From positions 142,685-206,684 of the forward strand of contig JAOAPI010000171.1 in NCBI GenBank assembly GCA_025462865.1: a stretch of 64,000 nt of DNA, in the 5' to 3' direction. The position numbers and the translations under genes are program-made. This stretch comes from Candidatus Sulfotelmatobacter sp. Lineage in GTDB: Bacteria > Acidobacteriota > Terriglobia > Terriglobales > Acidobacteriaceae. Position 1 is the first letter of the stretch. Each line of letters opens with the position of its first letter. Positions 57,924 to 64,000 of the stretch are shown here, piece by piece. The notes beneath the pieces are model-generated. The model was not told the DNA's origin and ran no database searches. It worked only from the letters and a program-made list of their open reading frames with translations.

Positions 57924-58772
57924 ATGTTTCGCTACGTAGCAGCACTCTTACTGGCGTTGGCTAGCACGTCTCTCGTACATGCCCAAATCTTTTACAACAA
58001 CACGGGGACGCAAAACGTCGTCGCATCCTTCAAGTCTTCCGACGAGATCGCCGATGACACTCCTTTCAGCGGAACGCAGCACGTTGCCTCATTCACTTTT
58101 GACTACGAGAATCTAAATTCTTTTCCGGTCGATGCGACCGTGCGTTTTTATACCGTAAACCCAGGCACAGGACACGTTGGGGATCTTGTGGCCACGATTC
58201 CGCTGCACAACCTCACTCCTGGATCGTTCCAACTCGTGACTGTCAATCTTCCCGCCGCACAACAGTTTGACTGGACTGCCACGCCTGGCATTTACAACCT
58301 GTCCAACGTAACGGGTGGCTTTGTCAGCTTCCAATTTACCGGCCCCGATCACCAGACTGGGTGGTACGAAGCCACGGGCGCGAGTCTTGACGATTTTTAC
58401 GACGTGACCACCGACCAGGTCATCAATTTCAGCGGGGATGCAAGCGCTTCTTTTTACCTGCAGCTGAGCGGGACAGCGCAGGCTCCGACACTAGCGAATA
58501 TCACTCTGAAATCCACTTCGGTACAAGGCGGCACCATTACCGCAGCGCGGGTTACTTTGACGGCGCCGGCGCCAGCCGGGGGATTGGTTGTGAAACTAAT
58601 GAGCAGCAAGCCGGCCGTGGCGCGACTTCCTGCCACTGTGACAATTCCAGCAGGCTCCAAAGCAGCAACCGTGCGGATACAAACGCAGGCGGTGCAAAAA
58701 TCGACTCTGGTGACCATCTCCGCGGCTCAGGGCACAACGCTCAGAATCACCGATTTAACCGTAACTCCTTAA
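57924..58772 (+). CDS. Secreted protein with C-terminal Ig-like domain
   Basis: 282 residues. Signal peptide 1-20, beta-sandwich-like N-terminal region with VDATVRFYTVNPGTG, then an Ig-like module (VQGGTITAARVTLTAPAPAG) homologous to that of the VCBS protein. AAGGAAA precedes the ATG. No enzymatic motif seen. Confidence 0.78.
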   Translation: MFRYVAALLLALASTSLVHAQIFYNNTGTQNVVASFKSSDEIADDTPFSGTQHVASFTFDYENLNSFPVDATVRFYTVNPGTGHVGDLVATIPLHNLTPGSFQLVTVNLPAAQQFDWTATPGIYNLSNVTGGFVSFQFTGPDHQTGWYEATGASLDDFYDVTTDQVINFSGDASASFYLQLSGTAQAPTLANITLKSTSVQGGTITAARVTLTAPAPAGGLVVKLMSSKPAVARLPATVTIPAGSKAATVRIQTQAVQKSTLVTISAAQGTTLRITDLTVTP

Positions 58773-58933
58773 CTATTTGATCTCCCTCGAGGTGGGCGGC
58801 CCTCTTTGGGCCACCCGTCGGCGAGTCCGCTTCACCTTTTAGACCGCTGTTTTTACACCGCGTTGACAAAGCCCGCTCGCTTTGTTGTTAACAAAGTAGG
58901 CACCAAAACGTCACCTTGGGAAAGGACCCAGTC

Positions 58934-59920
58934 ATGCGAATCCGTTTCGAAAACGTCAACTCACCAAAAAACCTCCTAATCTGTCTTCTCTTTCTTTCAT
59001 CGTCTTTGTTGGCTCAGCAAAGTAGTTCGAGTCCGAGCACAATCCCAGCGTCCAATCCAAACCAGATTGCAATTCTCCGCTGGTATCGCGCCAACCAGAC
59101 AGCTCGTTTCGCGGTTGGCAACGGACCCGGCCAGGTGGCTTTTGACGGCAGCAATATCTGGGTAACAAATTCCAGCTCCAACACAGTGACAAAACTGCAG
59201 GCCAGCGACGGCACGGTGCTCGGAAATTTCGCTACAGGATCATCGCCCAGCGGAATAGCGTTTGATGGCGCAAATATTTGGGTAGCCGACCAGAGCAGCC
59301 GCAGCGTTACCGAGTTGCGAGCCAGCGACGGAACTCCAGCAGGGAACTTTGCCGTGGGCTTTTCTCCTTTCGCGGTAGCCTTCGACGGCGCCAATATTTG
59401 GGTAGTAAATCTAGGCAGCAACAACGTCACTAAGCTCCTCGCCCGCACCGGCAAAGTGCTCGGCACTTTTCCCGTCGGGGCCTCGCCTCAAGGAATTGCC
59501 TTCGACGGATTCAACATCTGGGTGGCGAATACCGGTGACAGCACAGTGACTAAGCTTCGTGCCGCTGACGGCGCGGTGGTCGGCACCTTCACCGCAGGCG
59601 TTGGTCCAGTTAGCCTGGCTTTCGATGGAGCGAATATGTGGGTGGTCAATCAGGGAAGCAACAACGTAACCAAGCTGCGGGCCAGCGACGGCACTGTTCA
59701 AGGGAGTTTCCCAGTCGGAAGCCTGCCTCAGGGAGTGGCGTTCGATGGCGCCAACATCTGGGTGACAAATTTCAGCAGCAACACCGTCACCAAACTAAGA
59801 GCCAGCGACGGCGCCCTGATCGGCACGTTTCCCACAGAGCAATTTCCCGAAGGCATCGCCTTCGACGGAGCGAATGTCTGGATAGCGAATGCAGGCAGCA
59901 ACTCCGTTTCCAAGCGCTAA
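58934..59920 (+). CDS. Secreted seven-repeat beta-propeller protein
   Basis: 328 residues from the ATG at 58934 (AAAGGA upstream). Signal peptide 1-28. Seven 40-residue repeats, consensus F-VG--P-GIAFDGANIWV-N-, then SNxVTKLRASDGTVxG, match a seven-bladed propeller; the last repeat is shortened. The DNA repeats are 120 nt long and recently similar. Likely an exported binding scaffold. Confidence 0.85.
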   Translation: MRIRFENVNSPKNLLICLLFLSSSLLAQQSSSSPSTIPASNPNQIAILRWYRANQTARFAVGNGPGQVAFDGSNIWVTNSSSNTVTKLQASDGTVLGNFATGSSPSGIAFDGANIWVADQSSRSVTELRASDGTPAGNFAVGFSPFAVAFDGANIWVVNLGSNNVTKLLARTGKVLGTFPVGASPQGIAFDGFNIWVANTGDSTVTKLRAADGAVVGTFTAGVGPVSLAFDGANMWVVNQGSNNVTKLRASDGTVQGSFPVGSLPQGVAFDGANIWVTNFSSNTVTKLRASDGALIGTFPTEQFPEGIAFDGANVWIANAGSNSVSKR

Positions 59921-59941
59921 GGCCGAGTACCTGAAGCGAAC

Positions 59942-59966
59942 GGGCCTGGGAGGACGCTCCAGGCCC
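59942..59966 (+). terminator. Strong hairpin after the propeller gene
   Basis: GGGCCTGG and CCAGGCCC form an 8-bp stem with a 9-nt loop, 21 nt after the stop. No T-tract follows. Confidence 0.55.
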
Positions 59967-60060
59967 ACTTCGCTAATGTCCGATAACAGGTATTATGTAA
60001 AGTTGATCGTAATGCTGCGGCTGGTCTAGCGGCTTGCAGTTAAGGATGCTTGTTGTTCTT

Positions 60061-60095
60061 ACTGACAGCTGAGAGCTGACAGCTGACAGCTGTCA
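60061..60095. repeat. AGCTGACAGCTG tandem repeat
   Basis: ACTGACAGCTGAGAGCTGAC and three further AGCTG units; the last overlaps the stop codon of the nuclease gene. Same type as 13938-14059. Confidence 0.6.
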
Positions 60096-60578
60096 CATCT
60101 TGTACTTCCCCAGATCCTCGTCGTTCAGCCCGTCCAGGTATTTCCGCAATTCGTCCGCGGTCGCTCGATCCGACATGTTCGCCGCCTGCTTGGAATTCTT
60201 CAGCACAATCTCATCCACGAAGATCGGGCAATCCACGCGCAGAGCCAGCGCGAGCGCGTCCGACGGACGCGAATCCACACTTACCACTTCGCCGCCGCGT
60301 TCCAGCCAGATCACCGCATAAAACGTATCCTCGCGCAGCTCTGTGACAACAACCTTATGCACCTGCGCCTCCAGCCCGGTCAGCACATTCTTGATCAGAT
60401 CATGCGTCATCGGACGCGGCGTGCTCACTTTCTCCATCTCCAGCGCAATTGCATTCGCCTCATAAACCCCAACCCAAATCGGCAGCACCGATTCTCCCCC
60501 CACATCCTTCAAGATCACAATCGGCATATTCGAAACCGGATCCATAAGTAGTCCACGGATCGTCATCTCTACTTCCAT
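60093..60578 (-). CDS. Bifunctional nuclease family protein (DUF151)
   Basis: 161 residues from the ATG at 60578, with AAGGAG seven bases upstream; the TTG at 60593 is less likely. The core VILKDVGGESVLPIWVGVYEA is diagnostic, with the SRPSDALALALR block following. Family members degrade RNA and DNA in some organisms. It lies downstream of miaB on the same strand. Confidence 0.9.
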   Translation of the reverse strand: MEVEMTIRGLLMDPVSNMPIVILKDVGGESVLPIWVGVYEANAIALEMEKVSTPRPMTHDLIKNVLTGLEAQVHKVVVTELREDTFYAVIWLERGGEVVSVDSRPSDALALALRVDCPIFVDEIVLKNSKQAANMSDRATADELRKYLDGLNDEDLGKYKM

Positions 60579-60650
60579 ATCAGACTCCTTCAATTTCTAT
60601 GCCTACTTCTTGGATACCAAAATGCCTTCGAATGGTGCTGCTTTTGCTTC

Positions 60651-61979
60651 TTATACCACCAATTCGCCCAGCAAGCTGTTGGGAAAACTGGCAGTAGCCC
60701 TTACTTGGACGTAGCTTCCTATCGTAGGAGGTGCATCGGCCGGGGCGGTAAAGTTTAACGTTTTGTTCTGGCTGGTGCGGCCCATCCATTGAGCGCGGGC
60801 TTCGTTCCTGCCCTCAACCATTACTTCAGAGATAGCTCCTATATACTTTTTGTAATTGGCGGTCTGGATAGCTCTCTGTCGCGTATTCACCACTTCGAGT
60901 CGCCGGATTTTCTCTTCATCCGGGATCGCGTCTTCCAGCGCCAGCGATGGCGTGTTCGGCCGGGGTGAATATTTGAAGGCGAAGACTGCGTCGTAGCCAA
61001 CTTCATCCAGCAACGACAAAGTATCAGCGAAATCTTCTTGGGTTTCCCCGGGAAAGCCGACGATGATGTCGCTGGTGATGCTGATCTCGCGCTTCGCCGA
61101 TTTCATCCATGCAATGCGATCGAGATATTGTTCGCGCGTGTAGAGACGCTGCATCGCATTCAGTATGCGGTCTGATCCGCTCTGCACGGGCAGATGCACA
61201 TGATCGCAGAGCGTCGGCACCGCGTCGATTGCATCGATGATGTCTCGGCCAAAATCGCGCGGATGCGAAGTCGTGAACCGTACTCGCCGAATTCCCGGCA
61301 CTTCGCCTACTGCGGCCAGCAATTCCGCGAAGGTTCGCTTCCCTGCTGGATCTTTATACGAATTGACGTTCTGGCCCAGCAGTTGAATTTCGGTATAGCC
61401 AAGATCGGCCATCTGGCGCGCCTCGGCGAGCACCGATTCTGTCGTCCGGCTGCGCTCCTTGCCGCGCGTAAACGGCACCACGCAGTAGGAGCAGAACTTG
61501 TCGCAGCCTTCGATGATGGTTATGTATCCACGATGCGGGTTAGTGCGTGCGGTGAATTCGGTTTCGAAACAGTCTTCGGTCTCGCGATCATCCAACCCCG
61601 TGACGCGCTGATTCCCTGCCTCGATTTGCACTAGCATCTGCGGCAGGTTCTTATACGAAGCCGATCCGCACACCATCGATACATAAGGCGCGCGCTCGAA
61701 AATCTTTTCGCCTTCCTGTTGGGCAACGCAGCCCAGCACGGCAAACTTCTTGCCCTGCTTCTGATACTTCTTGTAATCGTTGAGCCGGTTGAAAACCTTC
61801 TGCTCCGCCTTGTCCCGTATGGAGCACGTGTTGTAAAGCACCAGCCCGGCGTCTTCCACCGTCTGCACCTGCCGGTAGCCCTCATGCACCAGCGTGCCAA
61901 TGACCTTTTCCGAGTCATGCACATTCATCTGGCAGCCAAAGGTTTCGAGGTAGAAAGTTTTTTGTGGATCGGGCGACAT
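60651..61979 (-). CDS. miaB: tRNA-2-methylthio-N6-isopentenyladenosine synthase MiaB
   Basis: 442 residues. N-terminal UPF0004 Cys C16, C52 and C84; radical-SAM C159, C163 and C166 (GCDKFCSYCVVPF); C-terminal TRAM domain. It adds a methylthio group to A37 of tRNAs. The domain order and length are those of MiaB. Confidence 0.96.
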   Translation of the reverse strand: MSPDPQKTFYLETFGCQMNVHDSEKVIGTLVHEGYRQVQTVEDAGLVLYNTCSIRDKAEQKVFNRLNDYKKYQKQGKKFAVLGCVAQQEGEKIFERAPYVSMVCGSASYKNLPQMLVQIEAGNQRVTGLDDRETEDCFETEFTARTNPHRGYITIIEGCDKFCSYCVVPFTRGKERSRTTESVLAEARQMADLGYTEIQLLGQNVNSYKDPAGKRTFAELLAAVGEVPGIRRVRFTTSHPRDFGRDIIDAIDAVPTLCDHVHLPVQSGSDRILNAMQRLYTREQYLDRIAWMKSAKREISITSDIIVGFPGETQEDFADTLSLLDEVGYDAVFAFKYSPRPNTPSLALEDAIPDEEKIRRLEVVNTRQRAIQTANYKKYIGAISEVMVEGRNEARAQWMGRTSQNKTLNFTAPADAPPTIGSYVQVRATASFPNSLLGELVV

Positions 61980-62019
61980 AGATGAACTCAGTATAACGCG
62001 GGAGGCTCAGCGGGATGAG

Positions 62020-62268
62020 CTAAAGCGCTTGTCCCCGCGCAAGCTGACCGGACAAAAGGAAGGTTTTCGGATACTGGCCCTCGCCGCAGAGTTTGAACGA
62101 GCCAAAGTCCTTGTACCACGCTCCGTCAGGCACTTCGGGCTTCGATTCCATCCAAAGCCGAAGTCGGTTCAGGTCATCGAGATTGATGTTGCGGTCGTGC
62201 ATGCGCTCGACCAGATGGTCACGAATGGCAGCGGGGAGCCCTGACCATCTCTCGGTCTGCGCCATCAC
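62020..62268 (-). CDS. Small protein downstream of an RHH gene, candidate toxin
   Basis: 82 residues (81 from the ATG at 62265). Basic N-terminal half (PAAIRDHLVERMHDRNINLD) and a well-conserved-looking middle (GAWYKDFGSFKLCGEGQYPK). It begins 11-14 nt after the stop of the RHH gene, the spacing of a toxin-antitoxin operon. No catalytic motif recognised, so the toxin role is inference. Confidence 0.7.
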   Translation of the reverse strand: MMAQTERWSGLPAAIRDHLVERMHDRNINLDDLNRLRLWMESKPEVPDGAWYKDFGSFKLCGEGQYPKTFLLSGQLARGQAL

Positions 62269-62278
62269 TCACCCGGCG

Positions 62279-62563
62279 TTACTCCCCAAAGACGAAGCGG
62301 CCCAACTGGTTGCCTAGTTGCTTGACCTGATCGGGATCATCGGCGGCGCGGAAGCGTTCGGCTAGCTGGAAGAATGCTTTTTCCTTCTGTTGGCGGGCTT
62401 CGATTCCCTGCTCGATCAGTTCCACCAAAACACGGTTATCGCTGAGTGCGCGCTCTCTTGCCAAGGTTTCGACCTGTTTGGCAATTTTGGGTGGCAAAGT
62501 TACGCTGCGCCGGACGTGCTTTGCACGATCTGATTTTGCGCGGGCTCTCTTCGTCAGTGGCAT
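62279..62563 (-). CDS. Ribbon-helix-helix-type regulator, candidate antitoxin
   Basis: 94 residues from the ATG at 62563. The core HVRRSVTLPPKIAKQVETLA is an RHH beta-strand-helix signature, followed by an acidic helix (QKEKAFFQLAERFRAADD) that could bind a partner. A basic N-terminus (MPLTKRARAKSDRAK) fits DNA binding. Its upstream sequence contains repeated TGGTGTAT. Confidence 0.8.
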   Translation of the reverse strand: MPLTKRARAKSDRAKHVRRSVTLPPKIAKQVETLARERALSDNRVLVELIEQGIEARQQKEKAFFQLAERFRAADDPDQVKQLGNQLGRFVFGE

Positions 62564-62594
62564 GATACACCAGTATACACCATTGTGGTGCATC
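62564..62594 (-). promoter_or_regulatory. Candidate operator of the RHH pair
   Basis: Directly upstream of the ATG, the minus strand reads TGCACCACAATGGTGTATAC then TGGTGTATC: two TGGTGTAT direct repeats and a near-palindrome TGCACCA/TGGTGTA, as RHH repressors like. Confidence 0.5.
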
Positions 62595-62946
62595 GCTCGC
62601 GCACACACTCGTCGAAAACGACGGCTGATTTTGACTTCAAGAGTGCGCGGCGTGAAGGTTGAGTTTTTGCCGGCGAAGTGGTGGGAGGAAATCCCAGGTT
62701 CGTCGGAGTTCTGCAAGGGCAGGGGGCTGAGGCCCGATTCTGTAAGTAGACTCCTTACCGTTAATGCAACGCTGAAGCGCTGCTCCACTCCAAACTCTTA
62801 TGGCACGACTGAAGTCGTGCCCTTCGCGACCTCTTCCCTTCCCGGGCTGGTGGTATTGGGCGGGTACGGGGTTCTTCGCCGGGCAAGAGACGCCTTCCTC
62901 AGAATGACAATTATGTGGGAGACTGTCTATCACAACGGAAACCACG
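62595..62946. other. Intergenic region with a repeat hairpin
   Basis: 352 nt. GGCACGACT and AGTCGTGCC form a perfect 9-bp stem with a 2-nt loop at 62802-62821. Otherwise only spurious frames. Fragments look like decayed intergenic repeats. Confidence 0.5.
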
Positions 62947-63138
62947 ATGCGAGTTCTGCAAATCTTGAGCGGGATTGCGGTACTACTGCTGATGTTGCAC
63001 TTTGTCCACGTGCTGCACCACTTCTTTGTTGAGATGCCTCACGACAGTCCGCTGTTTTGGGCGGGGATGGCGGTCGGCTTGACGGTGGAGGTTTTGGCCT
63101 TCATCGGTGGATGTTTGCTGCTGCGGCGCAGCCGCTGA
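62947..63138 (+). CDS. Small two-helix membrane protein
   Basis: 63 residues: two hydrophobic helices (2-26 and 37-57) joined by a short loop, with a basic end (LLLRRSR). GGAAA precedes the ATG weakly. Unknown function. Confidence 0.55.
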   Translation: MRVLQILSGIAVLLLMLHFVHVLHHFFVEMPHDSPLFWAGMAVGLTVEVLAFIGGCLLLRRSR

Positions 63139-63244
63139 TCTCAACATCGGGCGTGCGCGGCTGAAGCCGCATCCTGATACGAATCTCAGTGACCTTGCCA
63201 AAAATCTTTGTCGCAAAAGCTCGTTCAACAAGCCTCATTGAAAA

Positions 63245-63282
63245 AGCCCCACTTCTTCGCAAAGTCCGCGAGAAGTGAGGCT
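63245..63282. terminator. Bidirectional terminator
   Basis: AGCCCCACTTCTTCGC and GCGAGAAGTGAGGCT form a long imperfect stem, with GATTTTTT on the plus side and TTTTTC on the minus side. It separates convergent genes. Confidence 0.8.
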
Positions 63283-63313
63283 GATTTTTTAACACAGACA
63301 AATCTACCGAGAC

Positions 63314-63682
63314 CTAGTACGAGGAAGAACCTTTGCCCTCGCAGCTCTTCGAGACGTGTTTAACGGAATTAATTTCGAGCGTAGGCCCGGCGCCGGTTTG
63401 TCCGGTCGTGGCGTCGCTCGAGGATGCGGTTGCCGAGCTCATTGTGCCGGTCACTTTTATCTGGTGGCCGACGTGCTCACTTAACTTCGCAGTGTCTCCG
63501 GCCAACTGATAGGTCTTGCCGCTCTTGTCGGTCAGGGTATAGGTGCCGGCCGAGCTGCTCAAACAACCGGTGACGGTCTTCTGTGCGTCGTTGTTACCGG
63601 CCGTTTCCTGCTTGGGATAACTCTGTGCGGCCGCCCAGGACGTGCCGAGCAGCAGCACTGTAAACAACATTAAATGTCGCAT
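63314..63682 (-). CDS. Small secreted DUF5818-like protein
   Basis: 122 residues. Signal peptide 1-19, then GCLSSSAGTYTLTDKSGKTY, YQLAGDTAKLSEHVGHQIKV and TGTMSS, an OB-like small domain repeated in acidobacterial genomes. A Cys pair (C39 and C114) is possible. GAGG precedes the start. Confidence 0.78.
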   Translation of the reverse strand: MRHLMLFTVLLLGTSWAAAQSYPKQETAGNNDAQKTVTGCLSSSAGTYTLTDKSGKTYQLAGDTAKLSEHVGHQIKVTGTMSSATASSSDATTGQTGAGPTLEINSVKHVSKSCEGKGSSSY

Positions 63683-64000
63683 GAGGAACCTCCGATTTTT
63701 TCGAGATGATTAAGACCACCGGAGTAGAACTTTATTGAACTACTCGGCGATCTTTTTCTTTAGTTAAGCGATCTCTAGTTAGAGTTAACGAATGTGTATT
63801 GGAAAATTGTCGGCTTCTGGGTCGCGATGTCGCAATACAGCATTTGCCGGAGAGCGATGGCATAATAGGTAGAAGTATTTCTTATCGCGAATGAATTACT
63901 TAGCGCGAAAACCTCGCGTTGAGGATCTTGAGACGATTTTCGACCAGATCGGCGTCTAGCAACAAGTTGAGTGGGACGGACGATGGATGAAAAGTCCGTC
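63683..64000. other. Terminal intergenic stretch
   Basis: 318 nt at the window edge with no convincing gene. It ends with GACGGAC ... GTCCGTC, a 7-bp hairpin whose 5' arm matches the GACGGACA repeat at 50257. Confidence 0.4.

Noticed and set aside
59090..59915. Regularly spaced 120-nt repeats, possible CRISPR-like array
   Set aside because: They are in-frame repeats of a propeller protein; the units are far too long and vary at codon level.
62478..63032. 184-residue plus-strand frame
   Set aside because: Overlaps the RHH gene antisense and runs through a repeat hairpin region.

Overview
The window looks like a chromosomal segment of an acidobacterium (Acidobacteriota, Terriglobia/Koribacter-like). 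This is inferred from gene content: a sdhC-sdhA-sdhB operon with a b558-type anchor, a PEP-CTERM protein, small DUF2934 and DUF5818-type proteins, several secreted beta-propeller proteins, frequent TTG and GTG starts, and moderately high GC. No plasmid or phage genes and no CRISPR array were seen. One tRNA gene (Arg, anticodon ACG) is present.

Layout. 0-2.8 kb: the end of an L-fucose dehydrogenase/permease type sugar operon. 3.0-9.9 kb: an Omp85 protein followed at once by TamB (TamA-TamB outer-membrane assembly). 9.9-13.9 kb: tadA, an orphan NuoI-like ferredoxin, a degenerate CHAT-like protein, a Tat-exported ferritin-like protein, and a TMEM175-type channel gene with a nonsense codon. 14.0-20.5 kb: a polyamine neighbourhood with aguA, aguB, a deoxyhypusine-synthase-like gene and pyruvoyl-dependent arginine decarboxylase, interrupted by a HEAT-repeat gene, a DUF2934 gene and a VapBC pair. 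20.7-24.6 kb: envelope and secreted proteins, including a POTRA-only protein. 24.8-27.3 kb: icd and mdh. 27.7-31.8 kb: two cyclophilins, an M19 dipeptidase, a P-loop kinase and a DUF5715 protein. 32.1-35.4 kb: succinate dehydrogenase. 35.7-41.3 kb: rdgB, a large membrane protein, PilZ and cNMP-binding regulators, and a PEP-CTERM protein. 41.3-43.5 kb: a gene-poor stretch of small unknown genes beside tRNA-Arg. 44-47 kb: copper-type P-ATPase. 47.7-51.1 kb: glycosyltransferase, two PTPS paralogues, folE and an SDR, resembling a tetrahydrobiopterin set. 51.3-53.7 kb: DinB-like protein, rhomboid, truB. 54.1-59.9 kb: four secreted repeat or Ig-like proteins, two of them preceded by a duplicated ~300-nt leader. 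60-62 kb: bifunctional nuclease and miaB. 62.0-62.6 kb: a candidate RHH toxin-antitoxin pair. The rest holds small envelope proteins.

Functional logic. icd, mdh and sdhCAB are three TCA-cycle steps. The polyamine genes give a continuous route arginine to agmatine to N-carbamoylputrescine to putrescine, and the DHS-like enzyme could add an aminobutyl group. FolE, PTPS and SDR could make tetrahydrobiopterin. Envelope biogenesis (TamAB, POTRA-only protein, secreted propellers) is strongly represented.

The most unusual items are the duplicated leader upstream of two secreted-protein genes, the clustered polyamine route, the PTPS duplication in which one copy lacks the catalytic Asp, the candidate RHH/82-aa module, and several families of dispersed intergenic stem-loops. 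All calls come from reading the sequence; no database search was run.
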